A stretch of 45,357 nt of DNA from Rhizobium sp. Q54. GTDB taxonomy: Bacteria > Pseudomonadota > Alphaproteobacteria > Rhizobiales > Xanthobacteraceae. The number at the start of each line of letters is the position of its first letter. The first letter of the stretch is position 1. Shown one piece after another: positions 32,654-43,849 of this stretch. The position numbers and the translations under genes are program-made. Where the stretch lies: positions 1-45,357 of the forward strand of contig CAMBQQ010000025.1 of the NCBI GenBank assembly GCA_945870035.1. Reading direction: 5' to 3'. The notes beneath the pieces were generated by a model. That model was not told the DNA's origin and ran no database searches. It saw only the letters and a list, made by a program, of their open reading frames with translations.

Positions 32654-34177
32654 ATGCAGAAGCGCCGCCCGGTCATGCTCGTTGTGCTCGACGGCTGGGG
32701 CTGGCGCGAGGACATTGCCAATAACGCCGTGCGTCAAGCCAAAACGCCGTCCTTCAATCGTCTCTGGGCGAACGCGCCGCACGGTTTTCTGCGCACCTCC
32801 GGCAAGGACGTCGGCCTGCCGACGGGCCAGATGGGTAATTCCGAGGTCGGCCATCTCAACATCGGGGCCGGCCGTGTCGTGATGCAGGATCTACCGCGAA
32901 TCGACGACGCCATCGCCGCCGGCGAAATCGCGCGCGCGCCGGCCTTAACGGACCTGATCGCCAGACTGAAACAGAGTGGCGGCACCTGCCACCTGCTCGG
33001 CCTGGTCTCGCCGGGTGGCGTGCACTCGCATCAGAACCATGCGGTGGCGCTGGCCAAGATTCTCGCCGATGCGAACGTCCCGACGGTCGTGCATGCCTTG
33101 ACCGACGGCCGCGACGCGCCGCCGCAATCGGCCGCGGAATACATCAAGACGTTCACCGCCGCGCTGCCGCCTTCGGTGACCGTGGCAACGGTGGTCGGAC
33201 GCTATTACGCGATGGATCGCGACAAGAGGTGGGATCGGGTATCGAAGGCCTACGATGCCATCGTCGCCGGCGAAGGCCCGCGCTTCGCTGATGCGCAAGC
33301 GACAATAGCCGATGCTTATGCCAGCAAGATTTACGACGAGTTCGTCGTGCCCGCCGTCATCGGCGATTATCGCGGCATGAAGGACGGCGACGCCGTGCTG
33401 TGTTTCAATTTCCGCGCCGACCGCGTACGCGAAATTCTCGATGCAATGCTCGACCCGGCTTTCGACGGTTTTGCGCGCAAGCGCGCGCCGAAATTCTCCG
33501 CCGCTGTCGGCATGGTGCAATACAGCGAGAACCTCGACCGGTTCATGGCGTCGATCTTTCCGCCGCAGACCTTTCCCAACATCCTCGGTGAAGTCGTGGC
33601 CGGCGCGCAGCGCACGCAGTTGCGCATGGCGGAGACAGAAAAATATCCGCACGTCACGTACTTCCTCAACGGCGGCCGCGAGGAGCCTTTCGAAGGCGAG
33701 GACCGCATCATGGTGGCCTCGCCGAAGGTCGCGACCTACGACCTCCAGCCCGAAATGTCGGCGCCTGAATTGACCGCGAAAGCCGTCGAGGCGATCACGT
33801 CGCGCAAATATGACCTGATCGTCCTGAACTTCGCCAATGCCGACATGGTGGGTCACACCGGCAGCATTCCGGCGGCGATCAAGGCCGTGGAGGCCGTCGA
33901 TACCGGTCTCGGCAAGATCGCCAATGCCATCGAGGCCGTGGGTGGCGCATTGCTGGTCACCGCCGACCATGGCAATGCCGAGATGCTGCGCGATCCGATC
34001 ACCGGCGGCCCGCACACCGCGCACACCCTCAATCCGGTGCCGGTGATCCTGATGGGCGCGGGCAACCGGCTGCTGGTGGCGGAGGGGCGCCTGGCCGATA
34101 TCGCGCCGACTCTGCTCGAATTGATGGGCCTGCCGAAGCCGCCGGAAATGACCGGACAGACTTTGCTGCGCGACTAG
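32654..34177 (+). CDS. 2,3-bisphosphoglycerate-independent phosphoglycerate mutase
   Basis: This is a 507-residue manganese-dependent iPGM that interconverts 3- and 2-phosphoglycerate in glycolysis and gluconeogenesis. The metal-binding start VVLDGWG, catalytic Ser in [17 protein letters not shown] in the transferase domain, [20 protein letters not shown] and the C-terminal metal site VTADHGNAE and GGPHTAHT are all present. ATG 32654 follows AGGAA at a normal distance, and an upstream in-frame ATG (32594) is not supported. It is transcribed after the terminator and shares a CTAG stop palindrome with dapB. Confidence 0.98.
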   Translation: MQKRRPVMLVVLDGWGWREDIANNAVRQAKTPSFNRLWANAPHGFLRTSGKDVGLPTGQMGNSEVGHLNIGAGRVVMQDLPRIDDAIAAGEIARAPALTDLIARLKQSGGTCHLLGLVSPGGVHSHQNHAVALAKILADANVPTVVHALTDGRDAPPQSAAEYIKTFTAALPPSVTVATVVGRYYAMDRDKRWDRVSKAYDAIVAGEGPRFADAQATIADAYASKIYDEFVVPAVIGDYRGMKDGDAVLCFNFRADRVREILDAMLDPAFDGFARKRAPKFSAAVGMVQYSENLDRFMASIFPPQTFPNILGEVVAGAQRTQLRMAETEKYPHVTYFLNGGREEPFEGEDRIMVASPKVATYDLQPEMSAPELTAKAVEAITSRKYDLIVLNFANADMVGHTGSIPAAIKAVEAVDTGLGKIANAIEAVGGALLVTADHGNAEMLRDPITGGPHTAHTLNPVPVILMGAGNRLLVAEGRLADIAPTLLELMGLPKPPEMTGQTLLRD

Positions 34178-34989
34178 AAGTCCTTGAGGTCCAGCACATC
34201 CATCATCGAATAGAGACCGGGCTTCTGCTTGCGCGCCCACAACGCGGCGTGCAAGGCGCCGCTGGCGAACAGCATGCGGTCCTGCGCCTTGTGCACCAGT
34301 TCGATGCGCTCTGCCGGCCCGACAAACATCACCGTATGCTCGCCGACGACATTGCCGCCGCGTAACGTCGCAAAGCCGATATCGCCGGCGCGGCGCGCGC
34401 CGGTGTGGCCGTCGCGGCTGCGCACCGCGCTCTTGTCGAGATCGATGCCACGGCCTTCCGCCGCGGCGCGGCCGAGCATCAGCGCGGTGCCGGACGGCGC
34501 ATCGATCTTCTGGTTGTGATGCATTTCCAAGACTTCGATGTCGAACGTTGCATCGAGCGTCTTGGCGACGCGCTTGGTCAAGGCCGCCAGAAGATTGACG
34601 CCGAGACTCATATTGCCGGACTTGACGATCACCGCCGTCTTGGCGGCTTCGGCGATCTTGGCATCGTCGGCGGCGCTGGTGCCGGTCGTGCCGATAATGT
34701 GCACCTTGCCGGCCTTGGCCGCGACCGCGGCCAGCTCAAGCGTCGCCTGCGGAATGGTGAAGTCGATGATGCCGTCGGCCGCGCCAATGACTTGCGCGGC
34801 GTCACCGACCAGCTTGACGCCGTTCTCGCCCAAGCCCGCAAGCGCGCCGGCATCCCAACCGATCAGCGGCGAGCGCGCGTCTTCCAGCGCGCCGACCAGA
34901 TTGAAAGTCTTGCTCTCGGCAATCGCCTTGATCAGCGTGCGGCCCATTCGCCCGCCGGCGCCGGCGACGATCAAACGCATTTCGGCCAT
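34174..34989 (-). CDS. 4-hydroxy-tetrahydrodipicolinate reductase DapB
   Basis: This is a 271-residue enzyme of the diaminopimelate/lysine pathway that reduces HTPA with NAD(P)H. The Rossmann motif is [17 protein letters not shown] (residues 6-22). [17 protein letters not shown], the catalytic [16 protein letters not shown] with His and Lys, and [20 protein letters not shown] follow. ATG 34989 with SD GGGAG. It belongs to a minus-strand run with DUF1330 and pyrF but is separated from them by a repeat. Its stop overlaps that of gpmI. Confidence 0.98.
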   Translation of the reverse strand: MAEMRLIVAGAGGRMGRTLIKAIAESKTFNLVGALEDARSPLIGWDAGALAGLGENGVKLVGDAAQVIGAADGIIDFTIPQATLELAAVAAKAGKVHIIGTTGTSAADDAKIAEAAKTAVIVKSGNMSLGVNLLAALTKRVAKTLDATFDIEVLEMHHNQKIDAPSGTALMLGRAAAEGRGIDLDKSAVRSRDGHTGARRAGDIGFATLRGGNVVGEHTVMFVGPAERIELVHKAQDRMLFASGALHAALWARKQKPGLYSMMDVLDLKDF

Positions 34990-35040
34990 CGGAAGCTCCC
35001 GGATATTAGGCTTTGGTATAGCGGGGCTACCGGCTCTCTG

Positions 35041-35188
35041 TCACCTCTCCCATAGGGAGAGGTCGACGCGCCATCAGCGCGTTTACGCGCGTCTTCGACG
35101 CGCTATGGCGCGGCGGGTGAGGGGTTATGGCCTATCGAGAATCCTAGACCCCCTCGCCCCGACCCTCTCCCCGCTGGGGAGAGGGAGA
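35041..35188. repeat. Type-B palindromic intergenic repeat, copy 2
   Basis: Begins TCACCTCTCCC-ata-GGGAGAGGTCG, exactly as copy 1, then a variable middle (GACGCGCC, GCGCGT/ACGCGC, CGTCTTCGACG), the shared GGGTGAGGGGTTATGG, and ends ACCCTCTCCCC-gct-GGGGAGAGGG. It lies upstream of dapB, after the DUF1330 gene. No gene lies inside it. Confidence 0.88.
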
Positions 35189-35193
35189 AGAAG

Positions 35194-35496
35194 CTACGGC
35201 TGCGGGCCGTCATAACCCTCGATAATCACGATATCGGCGACCGAATGCGGCTGCCGCACCTTGATGTTGGCCTGGTATTCTGGCGATTCGTAGCAGGCCT
35301 TCGCCGTGGCAAAGTCGGCGAATTCGATCACCACATTGCGCGTGCGGGCACTGCCTTCCGGACACTCGAACTTGCCGCCGCGGATAATGAACTTGCCCCC
35401 GAATTTCTTGAAGATCGCACCATTGGCCGCTGCATAGGGCTTGTAGCCCTCTTCATCTTTCACATCGACCCGGCCGATCCAGTAACCCTTTGCCAT
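35194..35496 (-). CDS. DUF1330 domain protein
   Basis: This 100-residue ferredoxin-like alpha+beta barrel protein begins MAKGYWIGRVDVKDEEGYKPY and has a conserved GGKFIIRGGKFE and RNVVIEFADFATAKACYESPEYQ pattern. Such dimers often bind small molecules, but the role is unknown. It lies immediately after pyrF, whose stop codon is 3 bp before this ATG, so the two are cotranscribed. AGGGAA is the likely SD, inside the end of pyrF. Confidence 0.88.
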   Translation of the reverse strand: MAKGYWIGRVDVKDEEGYKPYAAANGAIFKKFGGKFIIRGGKFECPEGSARTRNVVIEFADFATAKACYESPEYQANIKVRQPHSVADIVIIEGYDGPQP

Positions 35497-35498
35497 CC

Positions 35499-36227
35499 TC
35501 AATTCCCTTTATTTTTTGCTTCTGTAATTTCGGCAACGATCGCATCTGCAGCCGCTTTGGGATCGGCGGCTTCGACGATCGGCCGCCCGACCACCAGATA
35601 ATCGGCGCCGGCGGCGATGGCCTTGGCCGGCGTCATGATGCGTTTCTGGTCGCCGGCAGCGCTGCCGGCGGGGCGAATGCCGGGCGTCACCAAAGCGAGC
35701 TTCGAGCCGACGATGCCTCGCAGATTGGCAGCTTCCTCCGGCGAGCAAACGAGACCATCGATGCCGAGGTCTCGCGCCTGCTCGGCGCGCCGCGCCACCA
35801 GTTCGCTGACGCCGAGTTTGTAGCCGGCGGCGGCGAGGTCGTCATTGTCGTAAGAGGTCAGCACCGTCACCGCCAGCACCTTGAGCTTCGAGCCGCGCGC
35901 ACCCTCGACCGCTGCCTTCATCGTCTGCGGATAGGCATGCACGGTGAGAAAGGTCGCGCCCATATTGGCAACGCTGGCGACGCCGTGCGTAATCGTATTG
36001 CCGATATCGTGCAGCTTGAAATCGAGAAACACATGCTTGCCGGCCGCGATCAAGCCGGCGGCAAAGGGCAGACCGCCGGCAAGGCCGAGCTGATAGCCGA
36101 TCTTGTAGAAGCTCGCCGAATTGCCCAGCCGCGTCACCATGGACTCGGCGTCTTTCACCGACGGCACATCGAGAGCGACGATCAGGCGGTCACGCGCGTC
36201 CAAAGGCACTTCTCCATATGCTCGCAA
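35499..36227 (-). CDS. Orotidine-5'-phosphate decarboxylase PyrF
   Basis: This is a 242-residue TIM-barrel enzyme that makes UMP, the last step of pyrimidine synthesis. The catalytic [10 protein letters not shown] motif carries the Lys and Asp residues. [10 protein letters not shown] begins the barrel, and [10 protein letters not shown] and DYLVVGRPI complete the phosphate site. The annotated start is TTG 36227; TTG 36203, with SD GGAGAAG, is a good alternative and would begin near [10 protein letters not shown]. It follows the FMN reductase by 13 bp and is followed by DUF1330. Confidence 0.95.
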   Translation of the reverse strand: MRAYGEVPLDARDRLIVALDVPSVKDAESMVTRLGNSASFYKIGYQLGLAGGLPFAAGLIAAGKHVFLDFKLHDIGNTITHGVASVANMGATFLTVHAYPQTMKAAVEGARGSKLKVLAVTVLTSYDNDDLAAAGYKLGVSELVARRAEQARDLGIDGLVCSPEEAANLRGIVGSKLALVTPGIRPAGSAAGDQKRIMTPAKAIAAGADYLVVGRPIVEAADPKAAADAIVAEITEAKNKGN

Positions 36228-36240
36228 TTCGCGGCATGTT

Positions 36241-36822
36241 TTATGCCATCAGACGCGTCATCTCCACCAGCCGCGCCAGTTGCGCGTGGAAAAGATTGGC
36301 GGTGCGGGTTTCGGTCAGTTTGTCGGTGTCGTCGAAAGCCTGATCGGCGCGCGCCAGCGCCAGCTGCTCGGGAATGACCAGCGCGCCGCAGCCGATTTCC
36401 AGAATCTGCCGCAACGCCATCAGGCCGGGAAGGCCGCCATTCAGCTCGGCCGAGGCCGACGCAATGGCGAAGACACGGCCCTTGAAAGCGGCATGGGTCG
36501 GATCGCCGCGCTCGCGCACCCCCGACACCCAGTCGATGGCGTTCTTCAGCGCCGGCGACACCGACGCCGAATAATCGGGACTGGCTATGAACACGCCCTG
36601 ATGCGCCATGATCATCTGCTTGAGCTTGACCGCGCCGTCCGGCGCGCCGCGGCTGGCCTCAAGGTCGGCGTCATAGAGCGGCATCGGATAATCGACCAGC
36701 GAGATGCGCGTGACTTCGGCGTCGAGCAGCGTCAGTTCCTTGGCCGCCAGCGCCGCCAGCTTCACGTTATAGGAGCCGGTGCGGGTCGAGCCCGGCAGGA
36801 TGAGGATTTTCGGCGCGGACAT
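36241..36822 (-). CDS. NADPH-dependent FMN reductase-family protein
   Basis: This is a 193-residue flavodoxin-fold protein of the NADPH-dependent FMN/quinone reductase group (ArsH/ChrR/azoreductase relatives). The FMN phosphate loop is [11 protein letters not shown] (residues 9-19), and [21 protein letters not shown] is the family signature. It probably reduces quinones, dyes or metals with NAD(P)H and may protect against oxidative stress; the substrate is not known. It is the gene before pyrF on the minus strand. The SD is weak. Confidence 0.87.
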   Translation of the reverse strand: MSAPKILILPGSTRTGSYNVKLAALAAKELTLLDAEVTRISLVDYPMPLYDADLEASRGAPDGAVKLKQMIMAHQGVFIASPDYSASVSPALKNAIDWVSGVRERGDPTHAAFKGRVFAIASASAELNGGLPGLMALRQILEIGCGALVIPEQLALARADQAFDDTDKLTETRTANLFHAQLARLVEMTRLMA

Positions 36823-36846
36823 GGGGACGTCTCGTTTCGCCGTCGA

Positions 36847-37449
36847 CTAAACCCCGCGATAGACCCAGACGCGCGCCGGCGGCAGGTTCATCCAGATCAG
36901 CTCGGACGGTTCGCCCTTGATGCCCGACAGATCTTTCGGGATCGGCGGCCCCATCGCATAGGTGAACTGAACGTAAGGCGCGCCGGGCTTCAACAGCCCC
37001 ATCGCGTCTGAGATCAGGCGCAGGCGCGTGCGCGGCGGCTTGGTGACCAGCGGCAGGCCGGAGACGATGGCGGCCGCGGGCTCGCGCACGATGCTCTCCA
37101 GCAGGCGGCGCAGGCGATAGGCATCGCCCTGCACCACGGTCGCGGCCGGATAGCGCGTGCGCAACAGGCGGCAGAAATCGGGATTGAACTCGACCAGCAC
37201 CAGACGCGCCGGATCGATGCCGCGCTGAACCAGCGCTTCCGTCACCGGGCCGGTGCCGGGTCCAAGTTCTATGACGGGGCCAGTGGATTGCGGATCGACG
37301 TAGCGCGCCATGACGCGGGCCAAAGCCTTGCCCGAAGGCATCACCGCGCCGGTGCGCAGCGGCTTTTCCATCCATGAGCGGATGAACTGCATCTCGTCGT
37401 CGAGGCGCAGCGGCTTCTTTTCAACGCGGGCGAAGGTGTGCAAAGGCAT
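36847..37449 (-). CDS. SAM-dependent methyltransferase, PmtA-like phospholipid N-methyltransferase candidate
   Basis: This 200-residue methyltransferase resembles the Agrobacterium/Bradyrhizobium PmtA type, which methylates phosphatidylethanolamine toward phosphatidylcholine. The start FIRSWMEKPLRTGAVMPSGKALARVMARYV is typical, motif I is VIELGPGTGPVTEALV, and VVQGDA, AAIVSGLPLV and the terminal VWVYRGV segments follow. The same fold is shared with KsgA-like methyltransferases, so the substrate is an inference. ATG 37449 is chosen; a longer reading would overlap the preceding gene region. It lies after dnaJ on the minus strand. Confidence 0.78.
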   Translation of the reverse strand: MPLHTFARVEKKPLRLDDEMQFIRSWMEKPLRTGAVMPSGKALARVMARYVDPQSTGPVIELGPGTGPVTEALVQRGIDPARLVLVEFNPDFCRLLRTRYPAATVVQGDAYRLRRLLESIVREPAAAIVSGLPLVTKPPRTRLRLISDAMGLLKPGAPYVQFTYAMGPPIPKDLSGIKGEPSELIWMNLPPARVWVYRGV

Positions 37450-37531
37450 TGCTACTGGGTCACACGCGGTTGGCCGGAGACTGGCCCGCAGTCGTCTTGG
37501 GTATAGCGGGCCGGGCACAGGGTCAAGATGG

Positions 37532-38683
37532 CTACTCGGTATTGCTGCTCTGATTTCGCAAGGTCCCGAGGAAAGCCTTGACCTGGCTCAGGAATCCCGA
37601 GGATTCCGGCTGGGTCTGCTCGGACGAGAGTTTGTCGAACTCGGCCAGCAGCTCGCGCTGCCGTTTGGTCAGTTTTTGCGGCGTTTCCACCGCGACCTGA
37701 ACATACATGTCGCCCAATTGTTTCGAGCGCAGCACCGGCATGCCCTTGCCCGCCAGCCTGAACTGGCCGCCGGTCTGGGTGCCGGCCGGGATCTTGACCT
37801 TGGCTTCGCTGCCATCGATCGCCGGGACCGCGACTTCGCCGCCGAGCGCCGCCGTCACCATCGAAATCGGAACCCGGCAGTGCAGGTCGGCGCCGTCGCG
37901 CTGGTAGAGTTCGTGCGGCTGCAATGAGAGAAAAATATAAAGGTCGCCCGGCGGCCCGCCGCGCACGCCGGCCTCGCCTTCGCCGGCGAGACGGATGCGG
38001 GTGCCATCCTCGACGCCGGCCGGAATGTTGACCGACAGCATGCGTTCGCGCGTCACGCGCCCGGCGCCGGAACAGGCGTCGCACGGATTGTCGATGACCT
38101 GGCCGCGGCCATGACAGGACGGACAGGTGCGCTCCAGCGTGAAGAAGCCTTGCGCATGCCGCACCTTGCCGGCGCCGCCGCAAGTAGCGCAGGTCTTCGG
38201 CTTGCTGCCGGCCTTGGCGCCGGAGCCGGAGCAGACTTCGCAGGTGACCGAGGTTGGAATGCGCAACTGCGCTTCCTTGCCCTCGAAGGCCTCCTCCAGG
38301 CTGATTTCCATGTTGTAGCGCAGGTCGGAGCCGCGCTCGCGTCCGGTGCCACGGCCGCCGCCACGGCGCTGGCCGCCCATGCCGAACAGGTCTTCGAAAA
38401 TGTCGGAGAAGGTCGAGGCGAAGTCGGCGCCGAAGCCGTGCTGGCCGCCGCCGCCCTGCTCGAAAGCGGCGTGACCGAAGCGGTCATAGGCGGCGCGCTT
38501 GTCGCCGTCCTTCAAGACTTCATAGGCTTCGTTCAGTTCGCGGAATTTGTGTTCGCATTCGCTGTCGCCCGGATTGCGATCCGGATGATGCTGCATCGCC
38601 AGCTTGCGGAATGCACCCTTGAGTTCGACCTCGGTGCAGGTGCGCGTGACGCCCAGGACTTCGTAATAGTCGCGCTTAGACAC
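37532..38683 (-). CDS. Chaperone DnaJ
   Basis: This 383-residue class I J-protein stimulates DnaK ATPase and delivers substrates. J domain (about residues 1-70) has the HPD in [10 protein letters not shown] Gly/Phe-rich region follows (about 75-115). The zinc-finger domain has four CxxCxGxG repeats: [24 protein letters not shown] and CDACSGAG. The C-terminal substrate-binding domain is complete. The start is GTG 38683 with GGGGA upstream. A terminator lies between dnaK and dnaJ, which would lower dnaJ expression relative to dnaK. Confidence 0.98.
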   Translation of the reverse strand: MSKRDYYEVLGVTRTCTEVELKGAFRKLAMQHHPDRNPGDSECEHKFRELNEAYEVLKDGDKRAAYDRFGHAAFEQGGGGQHGFGADFASTFSDIFEDLFGMGGQRRGGGRGTGRERGSDLRYNMEISLEEAFEGKEAQLRIPTSVTCEVCSGSGAKAGSKPKTCATCGGAGKVRHAQGFFTLERTCPSCHGRGQVIDNPCDACSGAGRVTRERMLSVNIPAGVEDGTRIRLAGEGEAGVRGGPPGDLYIFLSLQPHELYQRDGADLHCRVPISMVTAALGGEVAVPAIDGSEAKVKIPAGTQTGGQFRLAGKGMPVLRSKQLGDMYVQVAVETPQKLTKRQRELLAEFDKLSSEQTQPESSGFLSQVKAFLGTLRNQSSNTE

Positions 38684-38707
38684 CGATCATTCCCCGCCGA
38701 ATATCAA

Positions 38708-38758
38708 AAAACCTCGTCCCGACGTTGCGCGCTGTCGCGTTTCGCAGGACGAGGTTTT
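38708..38758 (-). terminator. Intercistronic terminator between dnaK and dnaJ
   Basis: A 12-bp stem formed by 38747-38758 (GGACGAGGTTTT) and 38708-38719 (AAAACCTCGTCC); on the minus strand the hairpin is followed by TTTTTT. It is directly after dnaK and before dnaJ, so only read-through or a separate promoter makes dnaJ mRNA. Confidence 0.85.
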
Positions 38759-38779
38759 ACTTTTGAGGTGAGACGCTCC

Positions 38780-40690
<1,911 letters not shown>

Positions 40691-40991
40691 AGTTGTCCCT
40701 CTTCAATTTGCGGCAGGCCGGCCGGGCCAAACTAGCGCCCGATGGAGACGTCCGCGGCCAATCCGCAGACCCCCGATCCAGCCCCCTGGATACGCGATTC
40801 ACCGCTGTTTCGCGGCTCAAGGCTCATATAGGAGGGCCACCCTAGGCCGCAAGCCGGGCGGTCACAAAATCGCGATGACGGGCTGCGGCAGGCACTAAAT
40901 TAGCCTGAATGTCGGCTTTCCATTGCCGCCTCCTGCCGGGCCGGTTAGAGGCCTTCCGTCATTCCGTTAACAACGAAAAGCAGTGCTTTGC
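40691..40991. other. Divergent regulatory gap between dnaK and a secreted-protein gene
   Basis: This 301-bp gene-free gap holds the RpoH promoter of dnaK (40823-40853), a dnaK leader of about 120 nt with GC-rich inverted repeats, and on the right the short upstream region of the gene at 40992. I do not see a CIRCE inverted repeat (TTAGCACTC-N9-GAGTGCTAA) anywhere in it. No small gene is supported. Confidence 0.6.
40823..40853 (-). promoter_or_regulatory. RpoH (sigma-32) promoter of dnaK
   Basis: On the minus strand CTTG (40853-40850), a 17-base spacer, then CCTATATGAG (40832-40823). This is an exact match to the rhizobial RpoH consensus CTTG-N17/18-CYTATNTNNG. The transcript would start near 40815. 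Confidence 0.88.
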
Positions 40992-41939
40992 ATGATCCGA
41001 CGATTGCTGGTCCCGCTTCTCGCTTTTCTCGCCATAGTGGTCCTTCAGGTCCAACCCGCCGGCGCGGCCGAACTGGTGTACCCGCCCGGCCTGCGTATCG
41101 GCCTGCAGCCGCCCGGCGATTTTGCGGTCAGCACAAGGCAGCCCGGCTTCGAGGATACCGGCCGCAACGCCGTCATCACCATTCTTGACCTGCCGGCGCG
41201 CGCCTATGACGATCTGGCGCGCTCGGCCTTCGCCAATGACCAGAAGAACATCGCCAATCTCAAGCGCGAAAGCTTCCCGTTCGAAAACGGGATTGGTGTC
41301 CTGATCACCGGCACCGCCAACGAAGGCGGCGGGCCGGTCCATAAGTGGTTTCTGCTGGCGCAGTCGCGCGGCGGTGCGGTCAAGGACCTGACGACTTTGG
41401 TGCAGGTTGCGGTGCCGGAAGCGGCGCTTTCGGTCTATTCCGACGCAATCGTGCGCAAGGCGCTGGCCAGCGTCACCTTCCGACCGACGCCGGTGAAGGA
41501 GCAACTCGGTCTGCTGCCATTCGAGCTAAAAGAGCTGGCCGGCTTCCGGGTGATGCAGGTGCTGCCCGCCGGCGGCGTCATCCTGACAGAAGGGCCAACC
41601 GACGACATCACCACCCAGCCCTATCTGATCGTGGCCGTTGGCCCCGGTGCGCCGCAGGACGCCAGTGAGCGCGGCCGCTTTGCCAACGATCTTCTGTCCA
41701 CCGCGCCGCTCGCCAATCTCAGGGTGCAATTGTCGGAGCCGCAGCGGATCAATGGCGGCCCGGGCTATGAAATCCGGGCGCAGGCGGTGGGCCCGCGCGG
41801 CGATGCTGTATCGCTGGTGCAGTGGGTCCGCTTCGGCGGCAGCGGGTTTCTCCGCATCATCGGCGTCACCGGCAAGGACGGCTGGGACGCGATGTTCCCC
41901 CGCTTCCGCGCCATCCGCGACGGCGTCGAACCGCGTTAA
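40992..41939 (+). CDS. Secreted protein of unknown function between grpE and dnaK
   Basis: This 315-residue protein has a signal peptide (about residues 1-25, ending PAGAAE). The mature protein begins LVYPPGLRIGLQPPGDF and has no motif I can name; it has an alternating beta-strand pattern, with FPFENGIGVLITGTANEGG and VQWVRFGGSGFLRIIGVTGKDGW segments. It is transcribed opposite to the flanking heat-shock genes. ATG 40992 has only a weak SD. Its stop overlaps the grpE stop in a TTAA palindrome. It is not an obvious chaperone partner; role unknown. Confidence 0.75.
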   Translation: MIRRLLVPLLAFLAIVVLQVQPAGAAELVYPPGLRIGLQPPGDFAVSTRQPGFEDTGRNAVITILDLPARAYDDLARSAFANDQKNIANLKRESFPFENGIGVLITGTANEGGGPVHKWFLLAQSRGGAVKDLTTLVQVAVPEAALSVYSDAIVRKALASVTFRPTPVKEQLGLLPFELKELAGFRVMQVLPAGGVILTEGPTDDITTQPYLIVAVGPGAPQDASERGRFANDLLSTAPLANLRVQLSEPQRINGGPGYEIRAQAVGPRGDAVSLVQWVRFGGSGFLRIIGVTGKDGWDAMFPRFRAIRDGVEPR

Positions 41940-42544
41940 TTGGAAGCGGATTTCGCCGCCGGCTTCGAGACGCCGACCAGAGCCGGGCGCAGCATGCGCT
42001 CGCCGATCATGTAGCCCGACTGGATGACCTGCGCCACATGGCCGGCCGGCACGTCGGAGTTCGGCACTTCGTACATGGCCTGATGCAGGTTCGGATCGAA
42101 CTTTTCGTTCTGAGGCGTGAATTTCCTGACGCCATGCTTTTCCAGCGTCTTGTGCAGTTCGCGCTCGGTCAATTCGACGCCTTCGATCAGCGAGATCAGC
42201 TTGGCATCGGCGCCGGCACGAACCTCTTCATCGAGGGTGGCAAGAGCACGGTGCATGTTGTCGGCGACCGCAAGAACGTCGCCGGCGAAACGGGAAACGC
42301 CGTACTGCCGCGCGTCAGCGACTTCCTTCTCGGTGCGGCGGCGCAGATTTTCCATCTCGGCCAGCAGGCGCAGATGCTTGTCCTTGAACTCGGCGGCGGC
42401 TTCCAGCGCGGCGGTCACCTGTTCAGCCGGCACCAGCTGCGGCGCGGCGCCAGCGGCAGACGCCTCACCCTCGGGCAAACCTTCCGGGGCCTGGCCTTCC
42501 AGAGACTGGGCAACGGTGTCGTTGGCGGCGGGCTTATCCGTCAT
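41936..42544 (-). CDS. Nucleotide exchange factor GrpE
   Basis: This is a 202-residue DnaK co-chaperone that releases ADP. A long N-terminal coiled coil (about residues 40-110) includes KDKHLRLLAEMENLRRRTEKEV, and the C-terminal beta domain has GVRKFTPQNEKFDPNLHQAMYEVPNSDVPAGHVAQVIQSGYMIGERMLRPALVGVS, split into short strands. ATG 42544 (MTDKPAAN) is preferred over upstream ATGs at 42583 and 42625, although the SD is weak. It follows hrcA by about 117 bp. A transcript starting upstream of hrcA probably covers both. Confidence 0.96.
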   Translation of the reverse strand: MTDKPAANDTVAQSLEGQAPEGLPEGEASAAGAAPQLVPAEQVTAALEAAAEFKDKHLRLLAEMENLRRRTEKEVADARQYGVSRFAGDVLAVADNMHRALATLDEEVRAGADAKLISLIEGVELTERELHKTLEKHGVRKFTPQNEKFDPNLHQAMYEVPNSDVPAGHVAQVIQSGYMIGERMLRPALVGVSKPAAKSASN

Positions 42545-42661
42545 AGCTTTGGTCCAATCTTCGAATGTCTGAATGCCCCGCATATCAGGGCTGGCGGCCA
42601 AAAAATCAAGCTTTCCGGGCGTCATCCGGCAAGAACATGCGTTCTACAGGCATTTATAGCC

Positions 42662-43747
42662 TCAGCCGGACAGCAACCGGCTGACCACCCGGGCGGTATA
42701 ATCGACCATCGGGATGATGCGGGCGTAATTGAGCCGGGTCGGGCCGATGACGCCGATGACGCCGACGATGCGGCCTTCATTGTCGCGGTACGGCGCGACG
42801 ATGGTCGATGAACCCGACAGCGAGAACAGCTTGTTCTCCGAACCGATGAAGATGCGCACGCCGTCGGCGCGCTCGGCGCGGCCGAGAAGGTCGATGACGC
42901 CGCGCTTGGTTTCCAACGCATCGAACAAGGAACGCACCCGTTCGAGATCGTCCAGGGCATGCAGGTCGTCGAGCAGATTGGCATGTCCGCGCACGATCAA
43001 TTGACGCTCGTCGGTGTTGCCGCCGGACCAGCTCGCCAGACCGGCCGATATGATCTTCTGCGTGAGTTGATCGAGTTCGGCTTTGCCTTGCGTCACCGCG
43101 TTTTCGATTTCGAGGCGCAGTTCGTCGAGCGTCTTGCCGCGAATGCGTGAATTGAGAAAATTGCCGGCCTCGACCAAAGCCGAACTCGGCAGCCCGGCCG
43201 GTACGTTGAGCACGCGGTTTTCGACCTGGCCGTCTTCAGCGACCAGCACCGCCAGCGCGCGTTCCGGTTCGAGCCGGACGAATTCGATGTGCTTGAGCCG
43301 CGTGTTGATCTTCGCGGTCAGCACGACGCCAGCCGAGCGCGTCAGCCCCGACAGCATCTGCGACGCCTCTGTCAGCACCGACTCAACCGACTTGTTGGCG
43401 CCGGCGCCCGCGACCTGGGCTTCGATCGAGCGCCGGCTGTCTTCGGTGAGGTCGCCGACCTGCATCAGCGCATCGACGAAAAACCGCAGGCCCAGTTCGG
43501 TCGGCAGGCGGCCGGCGGAGGTATGCGGCGCGAAGATGAGGCCAAGGTCCTCAAGGTCCGACATCACGTTGCGGACCGAGGCCGGCGACAGCGAAATCGG
43601 CAGAATGCGCGACAGATTGCGCGAGCCCACCGGCTCACCCGTGGTCAGGTAGCTTTCGACGATATAACGGAAAATCTCGCGCGAGCGCTCATTGAGCGCC
43701 GCGAGGCTGACCTGGCTGGCGCCGATCGGCACATCGTGGGAAGCCAA
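42662..43747 (-). CDS. Heat-inducible transcription repressor HrcA
   Basis: This is a 361-residue repressor that binds the CIRCE element, usually upstream of groESL, with GroEL helping it fold. The N-terminal winged helix (about residues 15-95) includes [24 protein letters not shown] and [19 protein letters not shown], and a GAF-like dimerisation domain follows. No CIRCE is seen in this window, so its operator and groESL must be elsewhere. The SD is GGAG at 43754-43757 on the minus strand. It is divergent from rph. Confidence 0.97.
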   Translation of the reverse strand: MASHDVPIGASQVSLAALNERSREIFRYIVESYLTTGEPVGSRNLSRILPISLSPASVRNVMSDLEDLGLIFAPHTSAGRLPTELGLRFFVDALMQVGDLTEDSRRSIEAQVAGAGANKSVESVLTEASQMLSGLTRSAGVVLTAKINTRLKHIEFVRLEPERALAVLVAEDGQVENRVLNVPAGLPSSALVEAGNFLNSRIRGKTLDELRLEIENAVTQGKAELDQLTQKIISAGLASWSGGNTDERQLIVRGHANLLDDLHALDDLERVRSLFDALETKRGVIDLLGRAERADGVRIFIGSENKLFSLSGSSTIVAPYRDNEGRIVGVIGVIGPTRLNYARIIPMVDYTARVVSRLLSG

Positions 43748-43849
43748 AACAGTTACTCCTGACAGGCGGTTACAATGACGCCCGGACGGACCTTGTTCAA
43801 GCGTCGCATATGGTTATGGTGTGCCGCATTCGCAAAAAGGAACACGCTA

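Noticed and set aside
43748-43849. RpoH promoter for hrcA (CTTGAAC near 43793-43799, minus strand)
   Set aside because: The -35 fits but no good -10 lies at 17-18 bases, so it was not listed as a feature.
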